64,000 nucleotides of DNA from positions 11,178,001-11,242,000 of the forward strand of contig OX335664.1 in assembly GCA_946894095.1 (NCBI GenBank), given 5' to 3'. The notes below the pieces were generated by a model. The model worked only from the letters and a program-made list of their open reading frames with translations, was not told the origin of the DNA and did no database searches. A program made the translations under genes and the position numbers. Position 1 is the stretch's first letter. Every line of letters starts with the position of its first letter. Shown here piece after piece: positions 30,201-41,000 of the stretch. This DNA is from Incurvaria masculella. Taxonomy: Eukaryota; Arthropoda; Insecta; Lepidoptera; Incurvariidae.

Positions 30201-33200
30201 TATGTAGCCTATAAGTTTTTAGTAGAATCAGGCTAGACGTAGATACAATCCACGTCTAAATCGAGTAATTGGTTCTCAAGGATTTTATTCTATTGGTCGC
30301 ACCTCCGGCAATTTAGCGTGATGCCAAGTAGTGCTAAAGTTGCGGGAAATACCAAGCCGTACTTCGGTACAGTTTGTAAAAGTAAGCGCTGCCGCCGCGC
30401 CGCATGCTGGGTGCAGTCGGCGGTTCCCAGCCGACACTTAAAAATAAATACCATCCGATCCTTTTGATCCTTTATTTATAGGGTCGCTAAACTATGGAAT
30501 CGACTCCATACCGATTTATTTCCCCCAAAGTCCCCCGGGGTCGTTGAAACATGGGGTGAAAGAGCACCTGGCCGGCCGGCATGGTTTTCGTATCCCCCGT
30601 AAAAGTTCGAAATGCCGCGCTTGGCTTAGTACCTACTAATCTACCAAACAAAAATTAAGAAACCATTCAACTGAAACCGTAATATCCTAACAATACGCGT
30701 TTAAACAATCAACCTAAAAAGCCCAAACAAATGCGTGTAGCTAGGAACGGCTGTCGCTAAGTTAGCATACCGCGCGGGTTGGTAGAAAGAATACAAAGAA
30801 TTTCTCCCCGATTCCCCGAATCACGGGAAATTTGAGGTATTGCGGGGAAAATGGTGGGGAATGCAAGCGTTGGGAAATTTGCGGGGAATTGGCCAATCCG
30901 TGGGGAATTTAGTTTTTTGGCCTTTTTATTTACCTTTTTTTCTGTGCTCATTCGAAAAATATATCGAACAATCGAGCAATTCTTTGCATTTCATCTTCTC
31001 CCGAAAGTTGTTCGGACGGCCGTCGACTGCACGACCTTTTTTTTGGTCATTCGAAATTTTCGATGAAAATTTGGTTCCTATTCCGGATTTTTATGGAATT
31101 CCGGGAATCTTAAGAACGTTTTCGGGGAATTGGAGGAGTGGTTATCGGCAACGCTGGTACCGTTTCGCGCGCTCGCGCTTCGGCTCGATTCGGCAATACT
31201 CGGTCCTCGTCGGGTGGCCACCGCCGTCACGGCCCTCGCCGCGCTATGATTTCGTTTTCGCTCCGCGCCCTCTGACTATTTTTCTTTTTGCTCGGCTCCT
31301 AAGGGTCGTTACGTGATGTTAAATAGCTTAAAGCCTTCCTTAAGAATTAGGCTATCGAATGTAAAAATATGTTTTTAAAGCTGACTGGTAGTTCCAGAGA
31401 TTAGGGCGTTCAAACAAAAAAACAAATAAACAAACTCTTCAGCTTTATTATATTAGTATAGAAGTATAGATATAGATAGCTGTCTGGAAGTAGAAATGAT
31501 ATAAGACATAGCTGTCTGGAAAGTAGAAATGATTTAAGAAATAGCTGTCTGGAAAGTATAAGTGGTATAATACATAGCTGTCTGGAAAGTAGAACTGGTA
31601 TAAAACATGGCTGTCTGGAAATTAGAAATGGTATGAGATATAGTTGTCTGGAAAGTAGAAATGATATAAGACATAGCTGTCTGGAAAGTAGAAATGATTT
31701 AAGAAATAGCTGTCTGGAAAGTATAAGTGGTATAATACATAGCTGTCTGGAAAGTAGAACTGGTATAAAACATGGCTGTCTGGAAATTAGAAATGGTATG
31801 AGATATAGTTGTCTGGAAAGTAGAAATGATATAAGACATAGCTGTCTGGAAAGTAGAAATGGTATAAGACATAGTTGTCTGGAAAGGTCCTTGCCTTTTG
31901 CACATAATGTGACTCAATAATGTCACCAATTTGATGAAGACAAGGGCGCATCGCCAGCAGCACTCCGAGACACCGAACATCGAACGTAGATTCATGAGAA
32001 ACTTAATACTTATATCTGGATTCAGGTTAGGTTAGGGTTTCCAGTAGCTTAATCCTTGTTCAGTGATTTTTTTAGCTGCTGATATATTACAAAGTGACAC
32101 ACCCACCCTTGTCACGCAGGAACTTGAGTGCGGAGGCGAGCTGCTGGAGGAAGAACAGGACCTGTCGCTCGGGGAGGCGGCCGCAGCGGCGGATGTAGCG
32201 CGAGAGGTCCCCGCAGCCGCAGTACTCCATCACGATGAAGATGTACCTGTCGGCGGAACACCCATCCACTCTATAAAGATATTTATAGCTAAGGACTCCA
32301 AGCAATTAAGTTAGAAGCAATGACTGAATGGTAATTTGGAGCTAAGAACATAAACACTTTTTTAATTTCTAAGAATACATGGATGACAGATACCCAATAG
32401 CATTTAGATTGGGGAATAAGTCTCTAAACCGCAAGGTTTTGCCAAAACACGCTGCTCACGAGAATACACTATGAGTTTCCTAACAAAATGCTATCAAAGC
32501 ACATTTTCTAAACCAAGCTAGTAGAATAGGATTTCACCGAAACACGCTCCAATGTTTGAGGTCTAATGTTTAGATAAAATGCGCACAGTTATCAACCAGT
32601 GAGTGCCCTATCTCTTATGGGAGAAAACCTGGTAAGCGCTTCGAAGACCATCGCATATTTAATTACTTGGCATCCCAGCTGAACTCCTTCATCTGTACGA
32701 CGTGCGGGTGCTGCAGGGTCTTCAGCAGCCGGATCTCCGTGATGAGGTTGTCGGCGGCCTCCGCGTGCTTGAGCCGGGACTTGTCAACGCACTTGATCGC
32801 CACCGCGCTCCGACCGCCCACCTGACGTAACACAATATCAGTCCACAAAGGTTGGAGGTTCATCTGAACCGGCAATCGTGCATTATTTCAAATCCAACAA
32901 TAGGTAAATTCTAATGCAATGAAAGGAGGTAAAAAAATTGGGCTTTAGGGATGTAGATTATGTTCATAAGGCTTTTGTGAACCTATTGACCAAATTATGA
33001 TAAGAGGATAGAGAATGGAGCAAATAAAAAGGTACTACGTGGGTGCTTAGATACTTGAAACGAACAGGGACTGCATGGATATGAATGTTTTGTAATGTAC
33101 TAAAAGAAAGAGATTATTGAAGATCACAATTTCATGTTAACTTCATGTTGACTCTAAAAGCATAAAACATTTGTATTGAAATATATTTTTTCATTTGCAT

Positions 33201-34380
33201 TGAAATATATATTTGTCTTTTTTGTGGACATGTTGCATCTTCCTCATCACGGAGCCTGTCTTATTCTTTGAAACAGAGAAGGTCCCAGAGCGCAACAGCA
33301 CGGCCGACCTTAAGGTGGCCCAACCCGGCGGCCCTAACTCATTCGCGGGCACGGTACAAAACCGTGCTGTTGCGCTCTGGGACCTTCTCTGTTTCAAAGA
33401 ATAAGACAGGCTCCGTGATGAGGAAGATGCAACATGTCCACAAAAAAGACAATGTGCATAGTGTATGATTTGGTAAGATTTACGAAAATTTTAATTTCAA
33501 AACGACTTATAGCTAAAAGTAAACCACGACCGCTGTAGTAAAAAATCGAACAAAAACCAAATAGACTATAAATCTTGATTAAATAGGCTATGTCTGATGA
33601 CTAATCTTTTTAAGATGTTCTTACTTTATCATTGCGTAATCCACCTCCAAAATTATTGTATAAATCGCGCGAAAAAAGCGAACTTTCGGACCTTATAACT
33701 TAGAAACCAAACACAATTTTACAATGCCAATGGTCATCAGACATCTAGTTCGATCAAATAAAGCTATTTTGAGCAAAATTTTGGATCTCTGACAAGAAAT
33801 ATGGGCGTGATCTTCTTTCCCCTTTTGTATGGGGAGATGAGCGGGATGGGCCACTTTAAGGTATTTAATTGGATAAGGATTAATGCTGTATTGGTTAAAA
33901 TCGCTTTGAAAATTAGCCATTATTTGTCGTAAAAAGTAAATGACAAAACAATTTTATTGTGGGATATCCATAAGAGATAGACATATACCATCGCGGAGTT
34001 TTCTGTAGATCATTTCAATGTTTACAATACTTAGTACATTATTTTGATAAATCTCGTAGGGTTCAGCCTGCGTTTGCAATGTAAGCGGAAAAAAAATATC
34101 AAATATCCGTCAAAATATCACTCAAAAATATCAGTATTTCTCCGCTATTTAATGGATGTTATTATACATATAAACCTTCCTCTTCAATCACTCTATCTAT
34201 TAAAAAAAAGTAGTGATTAGATTATCTTATTATAATTATATATATAGTATTTGGTATTGCTGTTCCGCAAAGCCGTTTCAATGCTATACACACCTTGGTG
34301 TAGGCTTTGTAGACGGTGGAGTAAGAGCCGGAGCCGAGCCGCTCCACCACTACGAAGCCTTCGACGCGCGGGAACGACAT
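14967..34380 (-). CDS. ULK3: Ser/Thr kinase ULK3 (Unc-51-like kinase 3), eleven exons
   Basis: Cytoplasmic Ser/Thr kinase; family members act in autophagy induction, Hedgehog signalling and ESCRT-dependent abscission. Exons (- strand): 34380-34294, 32821-32667, 32246-32107, 29555-29468, one of 42 copies of exon 5 (5'-most 28800-28673), 20460-20363, 18352-18200, 16770-16685, 16189-16118, 15789-15605, 15244-14967. All phases agree, giving 489 residues, against 472 in human ULK3. Seen in order: Gly loop [12 protein letters not shown] lysine, MEYCGCGDL hinge, catalytic HMDLKPHN (HMD where many kinases have HRD; human ULK3 has HLD), [18 protein letters not shown], then an MIT region ending [10 protein letters not shown]. 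Alignment to human ULK3 from memory is convincing throughout the kinase and MIT parts. The C-terminal about 130 residues are low-complexity and not recognised; a second MIT repeat is not evident. The last exon may instead splice at 15012|GTGAGT. Confidence 0.93.
15605..15789 (-). CDS. ULK3: ULK3 exon 10
   Basis: Acceptor TGTGTGCAG and donor GTGAGTCC. Starts with the end of the MIT domain ([13 protein letters not shown]), then a Pro/Ala/Gly-rich linker. Strongly GC-rich. Confidence 0.8.
16118..16189 (-). CDS. ULK3: ULK3 exon 9 (MIT region)
   Basis: 72 nt; acceptor TTGTCCAG and donor GTACGA. Encodes [20 protein letters not shown].., matching the second helix of the ULK3 MIT domain. Confidence 0.85.
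16210..16395 (+). mobile_element. 'GGTTCCGTACC' repeat fragment
   Basis: AAAAACCGGCCATGTAAG through GAAGGGTTCCGTACCATG to GACAGCGGAGGCTTAGTAAC; both ends eroded. In the ULK3 intron between exons 8 and 9. Confidence 0.7.
16410..16510 (+). mobile_element. LINE C-terminal relic
   Basis: With one frameshift it reads like [21 protein letters not shown], the conserved tail of many lepidopteran LINE ORF2 proteins. Too short to classify. Confidence 0.45.
16685..16770 (-). CDS. ULK3: ULK3 exon 8 (start of MIT domain)
   Basis: Acceptor GTCGGCAG and donor GTACGT. Encodes [20 protein letters not shown] + FELYCESL, the first MIT helices; MIT domains bind ESCRT-III tails. Confidence 0.88.
16985..17104 (+). 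mobile_element. SINE 3' fragment
   Basis: Holds the common SINE tail (AGATCCCACATGACGTGTCAG .. ATTAGCCATCCATGTCC) with a GGTTCGAACCTA stretch in front. Confidence 0.5.
17105..17290 (-). mobile_element. CR1-like LINE 3'-end relic
   Basis: The - strand reads [17 protein letters not shown] then [16 protein letters not shown].. and [10 protein letters not shown], the recognisable C-terminus of CR1-type ORF2. The rest of the element is absent. Confidence 0.6.
17600..17893 (+). mobile_element. 'GGTTCCGTACC' repeat, near-complete
   Basis: AAAACCGGCCAAGTGCGAGT to CCTTTGGGTACGGAACCCTA, opposite in orientation to 13776-14085. In a ULK3 intron. Confidence 0.8.
18200..18352 (-). CDS. ULK3: ULK3 exon 7 (kinase C-lobe end)
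   Basis: 51 codons; acceptor TTGCGCAG and donor GTAACG. Encodes [20 protein letters not shown] then [17 protein letters not shown], i.e. helices H-I including the conserved Arg of subdomain XI. Confidence 0.92.
18887..19335. repeat. inverted pair of an interspersed repeat
   Basis: 18887-19080 and about 19130-19335 are diverged reverse complements (TACCATTCGCGGGTATTGATT / CCGCGAATGGTATG). Related copies at 13310-13560 and 2060-2280. Confidence 0.6.
19782..20386 (-). repeat. 11 x 55-bp array carrying the 5' splice site of ULK3 exon 6
   Basis: Eleven exact-period copies, varying only at one T/A (AATTTACTAG / AATTAACTAG). On the - strand each unit holds the last about 23 nt of exon 6 (ATTGTCAGCAAGCAGCCCAT + ACAG), the donor GTACAAACTAG and 26 nt of intron. 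The first donor in transcription order is the true exon end at 20363. Reading past it gives V-Q-T-S-stop, so only that donor, or skipping within the array, preserves the protein. TTTTCT microhomology lies at both borders. Confidence 0.95.
20363..20460 (-). CDS. ULK3: ULK3 exon 6
   Basis: Acceptor ATGTTGCAG and donor GTACAA. Encodes (G)[20 protein letters not shown] + [12 protein letters not shown], helix F end to helix G. Its 3' end is embedded in the 55-bp array. Confidence 0.93.
20510..20895 (+). mobile_element. SINE with 5S-rRNA-like head
   Basis: Starts CGCGACGCCTTGCAATTCGA, with GAGCACGGCTGGGTTCTGGA + TGGGTGACCA resembling the 5S rRNA internal promoter end. The common SINE body and tail (CCATCCATGGCCAG) and an A-rich end follow. 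Confidence 0.65.
20945..28805 (-). repeat. tandem array of ULK3 exon 5: 42 full units + 12 short units
   Basis: 164-bp unit = 128-nt exon + 36-nt intron (GTGCGTATGAGG .. ATATTGGCAG). Full copies start (exon first base) from 28800 down to 21116; the 41 spacings are multiples of 164 plus twelve 80-bp insertions, summing exactly. The 80-bp units lack 84 bp from the exon's first half. Copies differ at only a few bases. Twelve copies have CTG instead of CAG at the 3' splice site. The outer borders share GAG(C/T)GAACCTGCC (28793-28805 and 20945-20957), the likely site of the founding unequal exchange. The unit is phase 2 to phase 1, so one copy (or 4, 7 ..) keeps the frame and two or three do not. 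Confidence 0.97.
28673..28800 (-). CDS. ULK3: ULK3 exon 5, 5'-most copy
   Basis: Acceptor CACATCGGCAG (unique flank, likely the original) and donor GTGCGTATG. Encodes (G)[19 protein letters not shown] + [20 protein letters not shown] + WSV(G): activation loop, APE and start of helix F. This copy has Val to Met after DT compared with most others. Which of the 42 copies is used in mRNA cannot be told from DNA. Confidence 0.85.
28806..29467. other. ULK3 intron 4, nothing recognised
   Basis: Contains a GTGTGTGAA-rich stretch at 29000-29165 but no gene or known element. Confidence 0.6.
29468..29555 (-). CDS. ULK3: ULK3 exon 4 (catalytic loop to DFG)
   Basis: Acceptor TTGCGCAG and donor GTAAGT. 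Encodes (G)[20 protein letters not shown] + YTLKVADF(G), including the catalytic Asp and Asn and the Mg-binding DFG Asp. Confidence 0.95.
29697..31895 (-). repeat. 33-bp minisatellite split by a Helitron-like insertion
   Basis: One unit at 29697-29730, then about 12 units at 31478-31895 of TAGCTGTCTGGAAAGTAGAA + ATGATATAAGACA. A 165-bp (five-unit) higher-order period is repeated. The element starting at 29731 separates the first unit from the rest. Because 33 is a multiple of three, the + strand stays open, which is a by-product and not a gene. Confidence 0.85.
29731..31470 (-). mobile_element. Helitron-like element, second copy, internally enlarged
   Basis: 29731-30400 is closely similar to 8237-8930, including the CTAG end and hairpin. 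A 5' end resembling that of the first copy (CTTTATTATATTAGTATAG on +) appears at about 31440-31470. The middle, 30420-31320, is unrelated to the first copy and holds a LINE-tail relic (30460-30610). Confidence 0.6.
32107..32246 (-). CDS. ULK3: ULK3 exon 3 (hinge, helices D-E)
   Basis: Acceptor CCGACAG and donor GTGGGT. Encodes [20 protein letters not shown] then [20 protein letters not shown]; identical in design to vertebrate ULK3. Confidence 0.95.
32667..32821 (-). CDS. ULK3: ULK3 exon 2 (VAIK, helix C)
   Basis: Acceptor TTACGTCAG and donor GTAATT. Encodes [20 protein letters not shown] then [20 protein letters not shown]: catalytic Lys and helix C Glu. Confidence 0.95.
33205..33309 (-). 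mobile_element. MITE fragment, inverted next to a complete copy
   Basis: Reverse-oriented piece of the TTAA MITE (GGAGCCTGTCTTATTCTTTG .. GCGCAACAGCACGG), immediately before the forward copy at 33314. The pair can form a hairpin of about 100 bp arms in ULK3 intron 1. Confidence 0.8.
33314..33855 (+). mobile_element. TTAA-flanked 542-bp MITE, complete
   Basis: TTAA at 33310-33313 and 33856-33859; ends GGTGGCCCAACCCG and CGGGATGGGCCACT. In ULK3 intron 1, antisense to the gene. Confidence 0.88.
33860..34215 (-). mobile_element. Helitron fragment
   Basis: Reverse complement of about 53140-53490 of the complete element (AAACCTTCCTCTTCAATCAC and CTACAGAAAACTCCGCGATG parts). Both Helitron ends are missing. 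Confidence 0.75.
34294..34380 (-). CDS. ULK3: ULK3 exon 1 (start codon, Gly-rich loop)
   Basis: ATG at 34380-34378, context AGCGATGTCG. Encodes [20 protein letters not shown] + STVYKAYTK and ends at donor GTGTGT. The start matches the position of the human start relative to the Gly loop. Confidence 0.92.
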
Positions 34381-36180
34381 CGCTTTACCCGCATCGGCCG
34401 CGGTCGAACGTTAGCGCGGAGCAGCGCCAGTCGGGAGCAAAGACCATCAATTACTCTTTACTTGGTGAAATTAGCGATAGGTTGCGAATTCTCTGTGCTA
34501 TGTCCCTAGATTTGGCCAAAGCAAAATATAGGCAGTGTTATTTTGTTCTTCTTCAAAGTATGTACACCGCTCAGCTGGTTTTTAGGGTTCCGTATTGTTC
34601 ATCGCAGGCAGATGAAAAGAAAACTGACATTGACACTGTCACTGTCAATACACACTGCGTTCCGAACTGAGAATGCAACAAGTACGCGTACACGATCGTT
34701 CCAAATAGCTTAAATTCATTCCCGTGAACGTCACATTCACTGAGTTCCGAAATGCGTTTATTGCAGAGAATGCAATAAGATACGCGTACATAACCGTTCC
34801 GAATTGTTTATATTCACTCCCGTGAATGTCATTTTGACTCTAGAGCGCACACAGATCGTACAAAGCGCGCACGGTTGAGACATGCTCTATGTACGCTATC
34901 AAATGGCTGTCATCGAGCTGTCATTAAGCGTTTTATCTGTAGTTCTCTGATCGTATGCACTTGTATTCTGAAATAACTAAGGCCTTTTGCCGTTTGTTAG
35001 TCTAGTTAGAAAATTCTAGGCCTGAAATAACCATACTCAAGAATAACAAGACATTTTCGAAATAGTTTGGTTAGGCTCTGACACGTCATGTCATGTCTGC
35101 TCAAATTCGTTCCGATTTGATATCGTGCGATTGTGGCTATGCGCAGTAATATCACTTCGAAACAGAAGTATTCACTGTATTCGCTTCCTATGCGATCTTT
35201 GCAATGTTTGAAATGACAATGCTTTGTCCTAACCCCTGAATATTGCTAGATTAATATATTAACCTAAAGGGTTTTGTATCTAAAGGGTGCCAACGGAACC
35301 TTATTACTAACCCTCCGCCGTTCGTCTGTCCGTCTTTCTGTCTGTCACATGGCTGTATCTCATGAACCGCAATAGCTAGGCAGCCGAAATTTTCACAGAG
35401 TTTGTGTTTTACCGTTCTAACAAATAAGTAAAATTTAAAACATACTGTTGTATCAGGCTATGGCAACATTGTATTGTCTTTGCTCACGTCACTTCGTTGA
35501 CAGCAGCTTCATGTGGTTCTAGTTTTACGGTACTCGTGCTGAAATACAGAATCGATCGATACCCTGCTAATCACGACCGTTTCATTGAAGAGTTCCCGTT
35601 TACCCACCCAACACAACACATACCATACAAAAATCGTGTTTTGTGTTAAATATCTTACGATGGTACGGAATCCTTAGTGTGCGAGTCCGATTCGGCCAGT
35701 TTTTCCAGTGTTATGACTGCACGAACAATGGTCGAAGCGAAAACGAAATATGTATACAGTGTTTGATCCAGTTCAATGTAGCCGTAATATATAAGGAATA
35801 AAGCCCTATTCTTTGTCGATATTTCTTAACAAAAAATAAGGCAAAAGAAACTCCAGAAAACAATCCGAGTGAAGTTTAACCGCTTCGTCCTACTTACTAC
35901 GCCGAAATCTCACACCCTAGTGTCTTCACCCCGCCCGCCGATCCGCCGTCGGCGCAGCGTCATTTAACTCTCACTCTATGCTGAAATGTCCGATTTCGAG
36001 GAAAACGGTGTGTGAGATATGAAAGCGAACGTGTGTACGCATTTCGGAACGTAGGGGATGACATAGACGTGACTCTCGTTGCGATTTGAACTGTAATCGA
36101 TTACACTGCTAAAAGCGTATACAAGCGTCCCGAATCAGAGTGCACGTTAAAAAGTATTACAAACGATTTGGACAGTTTGT
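34381..36180. other. ULK3 upstream region, no gene recognised
   Basis: Holds a diverged roughly 110-bp direct duplication (34672-34860; AATGCAA.AAG/TACGCGTACA repeated) and a decayed 'GGTTCCGTACC' repeat at 35260-35705. The promoter is presumably in the first few hundred bases; no core motif is distinguished. Confidence 0.5.
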
Positions 36181-37860
36181 TTACGCGTTTTCGGAATCAA
36201 AACAACAAACACGGAATAAATGACATTAATTGTAGCAGTTCACATTTATTAATCATAATATCAATAATAATCATTAATTTATTTAAGCTGAACTTCAGTT
36301 TTCAACTAAGGAAAAGTCAACGGTTCGTGAAAAAACACGCTTGAAAGCCGATAGACTACACTTTAGAAACGTCACGTTGACATTTGACACACATTGCCTA
36401 CCTCCAAATTTGAAGGCTGTAAGCGCAAACCGGACCAGTTGTGAACGCGCTTTTGGTCGTCATCCGGGTCTTCTGCACGATTTGTGTGCAGGTACGGGCC
36501 TGAGGGTATCCCCTATTACCACGACTGCTTCTCGGTATGCTCTGCAGTGCCGGTCCTTGGTCAGCCGCTAAAAGCTAACGGCGGGCTGGGCATCATTTCA
36601 TCAAGACTTCCTGCAGGCGCTGCTTTCAACCACGTAATTCCTGGCCGAATGACGGGGATGTGTGCAGGGGAGCAAAGTTGTTGAGGTGTGGATGTGGCTC
36701 CATCATGCGGCGCGCGAGCTTCACAATGAATATTTTATGTATACAAAAAAATATGTCATGTAAACTCGTAAAGTTTCCTTACTGGGTTGATCGAATCCGC
36801 GGATCTTTGTGACGCAACTAAGTGTAGTTTGACTACCAAAAAGTTTAAATAAATGAAATGAAATGAATACCTCCACGGGTGGCATCTGCACGTCTCGTTG
36901 GAGATTATGTCATTTCTGACGTAGCGTCCGGCTCCCACTATCATGCGGAGGATGACGTTTTGCTGGACCTGCATTCCACATAGCACTCTGGGGCTGCAAA
37001 GATGAGTCGCGAACGGACGTACGTTTTATAAATCCTCAGCTTCGCTCGCAACGGCAGTCTTGATGAGATGACCGCCCCAGGTCCCAAGTCCCGCCTAGGT
37101 TAGTTGGATCACATGATCTACCATAGCTTAGGCGTCATGCATAGTGACCTGTCGATGGTACTGCCACTCTACGTCTTGACCTCGAAGCTGCAGGTTGCGT
37201 GGGTATGTGCGCTGTTGGCCAGTTATGATCTTGGCGGTTTTCCCGACGTTAACGGTCATCCTCCTATTGTCCAGCCACTCAGGTAGCAGGTCCAGCAACC
37301 GCTGTATTTTTGAGGCTGCTATATCCGCTCGGCACAAGAGCAGAAGTACGCGCTGTTGTCCGCAAAAAAGCGCAAGCGTCACGACGTGTTTTCACTCCTG
37401 TAGATGCCCTAACAGGGTGAGAATATCATGTGTGTAGGCCACATAGGAGCGGCGAAGGGCAACCGCCCTGTGGCACGCCTGCCATGATCGGCCGCATGGG
37501 TGAATCATCTCCCTCCAATGAGACATAAAACTGACGTATAAAACCAACAGACATGGAACACATGACATTAATTTTATCAGTTCACCTCAGAATCGAATTA
37601 TTGCTCTAAGCTGAATTTGAGTTTTTAACTGAGAGACATTCAACGGTGTCTGAAAAAACACGATGGAAAGACGCTAAGAGACGTCAAAATGTGACACTGA
37701 CATTTGCACACACAGTACCCTACCTCCAAAGCGTGAGCACTGTGTACGGCATTGAATGCCGTAACTATGACTTCATTCATACTGTTCATGGGACGTCATT
37801 GTTAGAGATGTAAGCATAATTCGGACTAGTTGTGAACGCGTTTTTGGTATCAATAGTTCA
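36180..37860. repeat. old direct duplication flanking a LINE relic
   Basis: 36210-36470 and 37545-37850 share the same order of blocks (ATGACATTAATT, AAGCTGAA, TTCAACTAAGG/TTTAACTGAG, GAAAAAACACG, CTACCTCCAAA). Neither copy is coding. Confidence 0.55.
36880..37480 (-). mobile_element. LINE reverse transcriptase relic
   Basis: Minus-strand pieces read like RT: GVPQGG-like text near 37460, then IQRLLDLLPEWLDNRRMTVN and LQLRGQDVEWQ (37330-37160). Last comes QVQQNVILRMIVGAGRYVRN (36970-36905). Frameshifts and stops interrupt it; a Jockey-like LINE remnant. Confidence 0.7.
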
Positions 37861-38023
37861 AATCGGATCGCGACCCTACAACACGGCACTCTTATTCTGT
37901 GGCCATTGCTGCTTTTTTTTTTTTTTTTGTTTCTTTATCCAATGGACAGGCAAAAGCTTTCGCTATACAGCCTTCTCTTTATTGTATCTTATGGATTGTA
38001 GTCAATTCTGGAGTGTCATGTAG

Positions 38024-41000
38024 TTAAATACTTTCTATTGTCTCATGTATATATAGAAATATGGGTTCAAAGTTGGTCGGTTGACTTAATATCTTTTTCA
38101 GGTCGAGCGGGATTTTTTCTCTTTCTTTGTATGTAATTTCTAAGCATTTATATAGTTTTTCTCTTTGCTCATCAAAAGCACAGCAATGAAAGAAGAGGTG
38201 GTCCAGGGATTGATCAGCTAAGTTGCAGTGTGGGCATACGGCGGTGTCGATAAGGTTTAATCTGTAAAGATGGGATTGAAAAAGACAATGTCCGAAACGT
38301 AGACGACAAATTGTTGTATAATATTTTCTTCTTTTTGGTAAGGTTTTATTGAACCAAGGTGTTTTCCCAACTAAATCGTTTATTTCGGCGTACCAACGAC
38401 CCGTATTGGACATTTTCCATTGTTCGGTCCATTCGTGGATAATTTCCTGTTTTATTTTCGCTACAAATTCCGATTGCGGTAGGGCAACATTCTTAATATG
38501 GCAAATATTCAGGTTGCTGTCAGCTATCGTTCTAGCTAGATAATCTGCTGAGTCGTGTGGCTTCAAATTTATGTGGCCGCGAATCCAGAAAAAACATATT
38601 TCGTAGCCTTGCTGTATCAAGGAAAAGTGTTTATCCCGTATTTGGTGTATGACATAGTGAGTATTGGCATCTAGTTTCGTATTCTGTAGGGCTCTATGAA
38701 CGCTCATGCAGTCGCTTATTATTATCCACGTATAGTGTTGTTGAACTTCGATGAACTCGAGTGCGATTTGAATTGCCAAAGCTTCAGAAGTGTATATTGA
38801 TGCAGAACTAGGAATCTTAATGCCATAACCTCTCTTGGTTGTCTCGTCATAGATCGCGCAGCCGACCCCACGAACTGTTTTCGAACCATCGGTATATATT
38901 CTTCTGTAACCTCTGTAACTTGAAATTTGTTCTAAAAATTCTTCTTTGCACTCCAAGTTTTCGTCTATTTGAATTGGAATTCCGTAGAATTTGCTGTCAT
39001 ATTTTCCCAAATAGCAAGGAAAGTTGAAATTGGCTTGTATTTCATATTCATTTTTGTAATGTAATATATTTGAAAAGTCTCTCAGGATGTAAGGATGATG
39101 ACTAGGATCGGATGGGATGGAAAGGAGATGTTGAATTTTGGTAAACAGAGGATGATTTGATATGGATAGAAGCTTTAACAAAAATTTTAATTTCAGATAT
39201 TTGAAGCGGATTCTCAGTGGAGGAATGTTACATTCTACTTGCATGGATACTATGGGAGTTGACATCATCGCTCCAGTTATTAAACGTAAGCTTTTATTTT
39301 GTATTTTTTCCAGTTTCTCTATAAGTTTCCAATGATGAGAAAAACATAGAAAACCATATTCAAAATGGCTACGTATCAAAGATTTAAAAAGCATTATTAG
39401 GATTTTCGGATCCGCGCCCCAATAGGTGCCCGCTAAGGACCTCAAAATGTTGTATGATCTTAACGCTTTGTCTGCTATGCCATCGACATAAGAGTTCCAA
39501 GATAAGTTACTGTTAAATATTATTCCTAAAAACTTAACGGTTTCAACTACCGGAAGAAGAGTGTTATTGTAGAAGACTTCGGCTTTTAATTTGTATTTAT
39601 TTTTACTAAATATAACAACTTTGCTTTTCTCTGGGCTTATATCTAAATTTAACTCAGTAAAATATTTATACAAATTCTCCATGGCTTTATTTATACAAGT
39701 CAATGTAGTCGCTCTATCACCAATGGAACAATAAATAACCAAATCATCTGCAAATTGGAGGTTATTTACATCAAATCCTAGTTTTGAGTTTAATTTGTGA
39801 ATATAAATTATAAATAAGAGGGGACTTAATATCCCACCTTGAGACGTTCCCCTATAGGAAAATCTGGGACCAAAAAGAGAGTTGCTGTATTTCACATATA
39901 CTTCCCTGCCATTTAAAAAATTATATATCCAATTTATTAATTTTGCTGGAATGCCCAAAGAGTTCAAGATCGATGCAAGTGTAAAGTGATCGATGTTGTT
40001 AAATGCGCCGACGACATCTAAAAAAACACACACGGTATCGTGATTTAATGAGAAAGCTTTTGAAATATCCAGATGTAGATGGCTGAAACTTTCTCTAGCG
40101 GATCGACCCCTCCTAAAACCAAATTGATTGCTAGGTAAAATGTTGTTTCTTTCTATAAAAAATTCTAAACGTTGTTTAATTAACTGTTCAAAAATTTTTC
40201 CAATGCACGAAGTCAATGCCACAGGTCGATAAGAATTTGCATCGTCTTTACTTTTGTTTGGTTTAAGTATTGGGATGAGACAATCTATTTTCCATTCCCA
40301 TGGAATTATGGAAGTACACCACAGCTTATTAAGCGTGTTTAAAAATATTACCAGACTGTTGTGGTTTAAGTGACGTAGCATTTTATATGGAATCATATCT
40401 AATCCACATGCAGTATCTCGTCTAGAATTTAAGGCAGATTTCAGTTCTTGTAAAGTAAAATATTTTGTAAGGTACTCATTTTCATTATTGTTAGGAACAG
40501 AACTATTGATTGAATGTAGTTGATTTTCAACATAATCGGGTGTATACTTTTGCAAAAAATCATTAATCCAGTCATGATTTGTGTTGTGACTATTACTTTG
40601 GTAGGTATTATTAAATTTTTTAATAGTGTTCCAAATTTTAGAAACGGGTGTATATCTGTTAAATGATTCACATAACCTTTGCCAGCTTTCGCTTCGTTCT
40701 CTTTTTAAAATGAGTTTTTTAAGTGCTTGCAATCGTTTGAATTCTATGTAATTTTCGTCATTACAATTTAGTTTAAATGTTGCATATGCTTTCCTGGAAT
40801 TTTCTACAGCTGAGCTGCATTTTTCATTCCACCAGGGAACAGAAAGTTTGGGTTTTGAATGCCGAAAAGTGGAGTTAGGTGTGGATGAATGCTTCCGTTT
40901 GGGTATAGACTTCTCAATAGCTGCATTTAAAATATTACAAAAAGAATCATAAGATTCTATTGGGTTAAGATTATCAAAGTTAAAATGTTCGAGCTCTCTC

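Noticed and set aside
30840..31316. 158-residue + strand ORF
   Set aside because: Low-complexity GGGGAAT-type sequence inside an element insert, no recognisable domain, antisense in a ULK3 intron.
31633..31920. 95-residue + strand ORF with CLESRN repeats
   Set aside because: By-product of a 33-bp minisatellite whose period is a multiple of three; antisense in a ULK3 intron.
37128..37382. 84-residue - strand ORF as a host gene
   Set aside because: Matches reverse-transcriptase text (LLDLLPEWLD.. LQLRGQDVEW) and is broken on both sides, so a LINE relic.
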